In this document: positions 14,346 to 16,008 of the stretch, one piece after another | How the letters are laid out: each line of letters opens with the position of its first letter | How positions within the stretch are numbered: the first letter of the stretch is position 1 | NCBI GenBank assembly: GCA_002293625.1 | Contig: DBDP01000089.1 | Span: 1 to 16,008, forward strand | Direction: 5' to 3' | Source: Clostridiales bacterium UBA929 | Lineage (GTDB): Bacteria > Bacillota > Clostridia > Oscillospirales > UBA929 | DNA: 16,008 nt | Position numbers and translations under genes: made by a program | The notes under the pieces: model-generated | The model's database searches: none | What the model was told of the DNA's origin: nothing | The model's input: only the letters and a program-made list of their open reading frames with translations

Positions 14346-16008
14346 TTATGTAAGTCCCGACACATCAATCCCTGTGCCGACAAACGAATCAATCGGGTCG
14401 GTGATGGCGTTGCCGAAGGCATATATCTCGTTCAGCGACGGGCAGTTTTTAAGCGCTTGGATGGTGGTGAGAAGGTTGTTCTCTATCCGCAGCGTCGTCA
14501 GGGACGGATGCCCGTGCAGCGCCTCCACGGAGGCGATTCCGTTCCTCGAAGCGTCGAGCCATTGGAGCGACGTGCAGCCCGAGAGCGGTGCCAAAGACGA
14601 AATCATATTGCCGGCGCAGGACATGAACTTTAGGGACGTCAGCCCTTCCAGCCCTTCCAGTCCCCCAAGCATCAGGTAAGCGTCCTCCGGCGCGTTCGGG
14701 TCTGCCAGTGTTCCCAGCATGTTGGAGGAGACGTCGAGCTGCGAGAGAGCCGTGCAGCCCGACAAGTCGGGAAGCCGCAGCAGACCGCAGTGACCGGCGG
14801 TGAGGCGTTCCAAGGCGGTAAGCTGCGCGATCTCGTCAAGCGATTGCAAGCCGGGGCAATACGAAACGTCCAGTTTTTGCAGCGACGCCAGCCCGTCCGC
14901 GCCCGACAGGGACACGAGCGGGTTTTCAGCCATTGAAAGCTCCAGCAAGCCGGAAAGCGGGGCAAGCCCCGCAATGCCCTGCACCGCGTTGCGTGACAGG
15001 TTCAGGATTTGCAAAGCGTTTAACTGCCCCAGCGGGGTGACGTCGAGGAGGTAGTTGCCCGATAAGTCCAGCTCGGTCAGCAATGTCAGCTGCGCTAGCG
15101 GTGCCGCCGAACCGACGGTGTTGCCCGGAAGCGACAGCTTGGTGAGCTGCGGCAGCTGCGCGATGTATTCCAGATCCGCCGAGTCCGCGCCGAACGATGC
15201 CAGCCGAAGCTCGGTCAAGTTTTTCGGCAGCGCGGAGATGTCACAGCGGCTTCCCGTCCCGGTCAAGTCAAGCGTTCTTAGATTCCGGCAGGGTGCGAGG
15301 TCATTTAAGGTGCGGTACTCCGCCGCCTCTTCGGAACGCAGTGTTTCGATTTCCCACAAGTCGTCGCTGTACAGCAGCCCGTTCGGCTTGTTCAGCGCGG
15401 CGCGGATCAGGCGCTCGACGGACGGGTCTTCAAATACGATCGGGTCGATGATGTTGATAAGCTCATACGAGCATTCCGCCCAGTCCGAAACAAAGCCGTC
15501 CTCGCTGACCGCGAGCGCCCGTACGGACGTCAGCCCCGGTTCCGGCGCTACGGCTTCGGTAAACAAGCCGTCCACAACCGACGGCGTTCCGCCCGTCCAT
15601 GAGGCGTACACCGTTCCCTCGGCGATGAGGGATACCTCGATCCGTTCTTCATATGTACCGCCCGGCACCGAAAAAGACGGCGGCGGCGGCCGCCGAGCGG
15701 CTACTTCCTCCCTCAGCGCGGTGTCTACAATACCGCCGAGCAGCGCCACCGCATCGGTCAGTTTGTCCTGCGCCACGTATAAACCGGAAAGGCGTCCGTA
15801 CAGTTCCGCGCTGGGCACGGAGCCTTGCAGCCCTGTCCAGACAATAAATTCGGCGCGGGAATAATTCCCGGCTTCTTCGTAAAGCTCGGAAACCAAAAGC
15901 CGCAGTTCTACATCTCTCGGTGAGCGCGTCAAAACGCGTTCATACAACGCGGCGGCGCGCTCGGTGTCGCCCGACTCCCGCGCCCGCTCCGCGGCACCTC
16001 GATTGAAC
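14346..16008 (-). CDS. TPR and leucine-rich-repeat protein (5' end outside the window)
   Basis: An open frame of 553 residues that continues past 16008 with no stop or start, so the N terminus is missing. The visible order is: TPR-like helices (about 1-95, with ERAAALYERVL and YEEAGNYSRAEFIV units); a short Pro stretch and a chitobiase/hexosaminidase C-terminal-like beta domain (about 105-185, SFSVPGGTYEERIEVSLIAE); an internalin-type cap (VFEDPSVERLIRAALNKPNG); then about 11-13 leucine-rich repeats of roughly 20-23 residues to near the C terminus. LRRs of this type bind proteins. No sortase signal, SLH domain or C-terminal membrane segment follows, so any surface location would depend on the missing N terminus, for example a signal peptide or membrane anchor. 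Ligand and role are unknown. Confidence 0.85.
   Translation of the reverse strand, partial: FNRGAAERARESGDTERAAALYERVLTRSPRDVELRLLVSELYEEAGNYSRAEFIVWTGLQGSVPSAELYGRLSGLYVAQDKLTDAVALLGGIVDTALREEVAARRPPPPSFSVPGGTYEERIEVSLIAEGTVYASWTGGTPSVVDGLFTEAVAPEPGLTSVRALAVSEDGFVSDWAECSYELINIIDPIVFEDPSVERLIRAALNKPNGLLYSDDLWEIETLRSEEAAEYRTLNDLAPCRNLRTLDLTGTGSRCDISALPKNLTELRLASFGADSADLEYIAQLPQLTKLSLPGNTVGSAAPLAQLTLLTELDLSGNYLLDVTPLGQLNALQILNLSRNAVQGIAGLAPLSGLLELSMAENPLVSLSGADGLASLQKLDVSYCPGLQSLDEIAQLTALERLTAGHCGLLRLPDLSGCTALSQLDVSSNMLGTLADPNAPEDAYLMLGGLEGLEGLTSLKFMSCAGNMISSLAPLSGCTSLQWLDASRNGIASVEALHGHPSLTTLRIENNLLTTIQALKNCPSLNEIYAFGNAITDPIDSFVGTGIDVSGLT

Overview
The window looks like chromosomal DNA of a moderately GC-rich Firmicute, most probably class Clostridia. 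The evidence is a WalR-WalK-YycH-YycI operon, Gram-positive Shine-Dalgarno sequences, sigma-A type promoters, a remnant of a GHKL (AgrC-type) kinase, an MBOAT/DHHW pair and an internalin-like LRR protein. No species can be named from the sequence alone. Only the first gene and the tRNA are on the + strand; all other genes are on the - strand.

Layout. 1-1040: a Crp/Fnr-family regulator (75-728) with its own promoter and inverted repeats, then a tRNA-Thr(TGT) transcription unit with promoter, a structured repeat in the leader, the tRNA (924-999) and a terminator. 1158-1745: an internally deleted GHKL sensor kinase remnant with promoter, leader hairpins and terminator. 1745-4267: a membrane-anchored M28 peptidase and a divergent GpsA-like glycerol-3-phosphate dehydrogenase. 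4462-8537: an envelope-modification cluster (aquaporin, MBOAT acyltransferase, DHHW/AlgX-like protein) into which a REP-associated Y1 transposase (RAYT) has been inserted. 8682-14216: a tightly packed operon read nudF-like, walR, walK, yycH, yycI, amidohydrolase, with overlapping stops and starts. 14346-16008: a TPR/LRR protein that runs off the window.

The genes largely concern the cell envelope. WalRK, with YycH and YycI, controls wall hydrolase genes in Firmicutes; MBOAT plus DHHW proteins usually O-acylate wall polymers or exopolysaccharide; GpsA makes the glycerol phosphate backbone of lipids; the M28 and LRR proteins may act at or outside the membrane.

The most unusual signal is a dispersed repeat of about 100 nt present twice (813-911 and 14243-14340, same orientation). 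The two cores differ by six transitions plus a hairpin-loop change. Both copies fold into the same three-way junction. The closing stem has a different sequence in each copy yet stays complementary, which amounts to compensatory change. One copy sits inside the transcribed leader of the tRNA. The second unusual signal is a pair of inverted REP-type hairpins with identical loops lying inside the RAYT reading frame.
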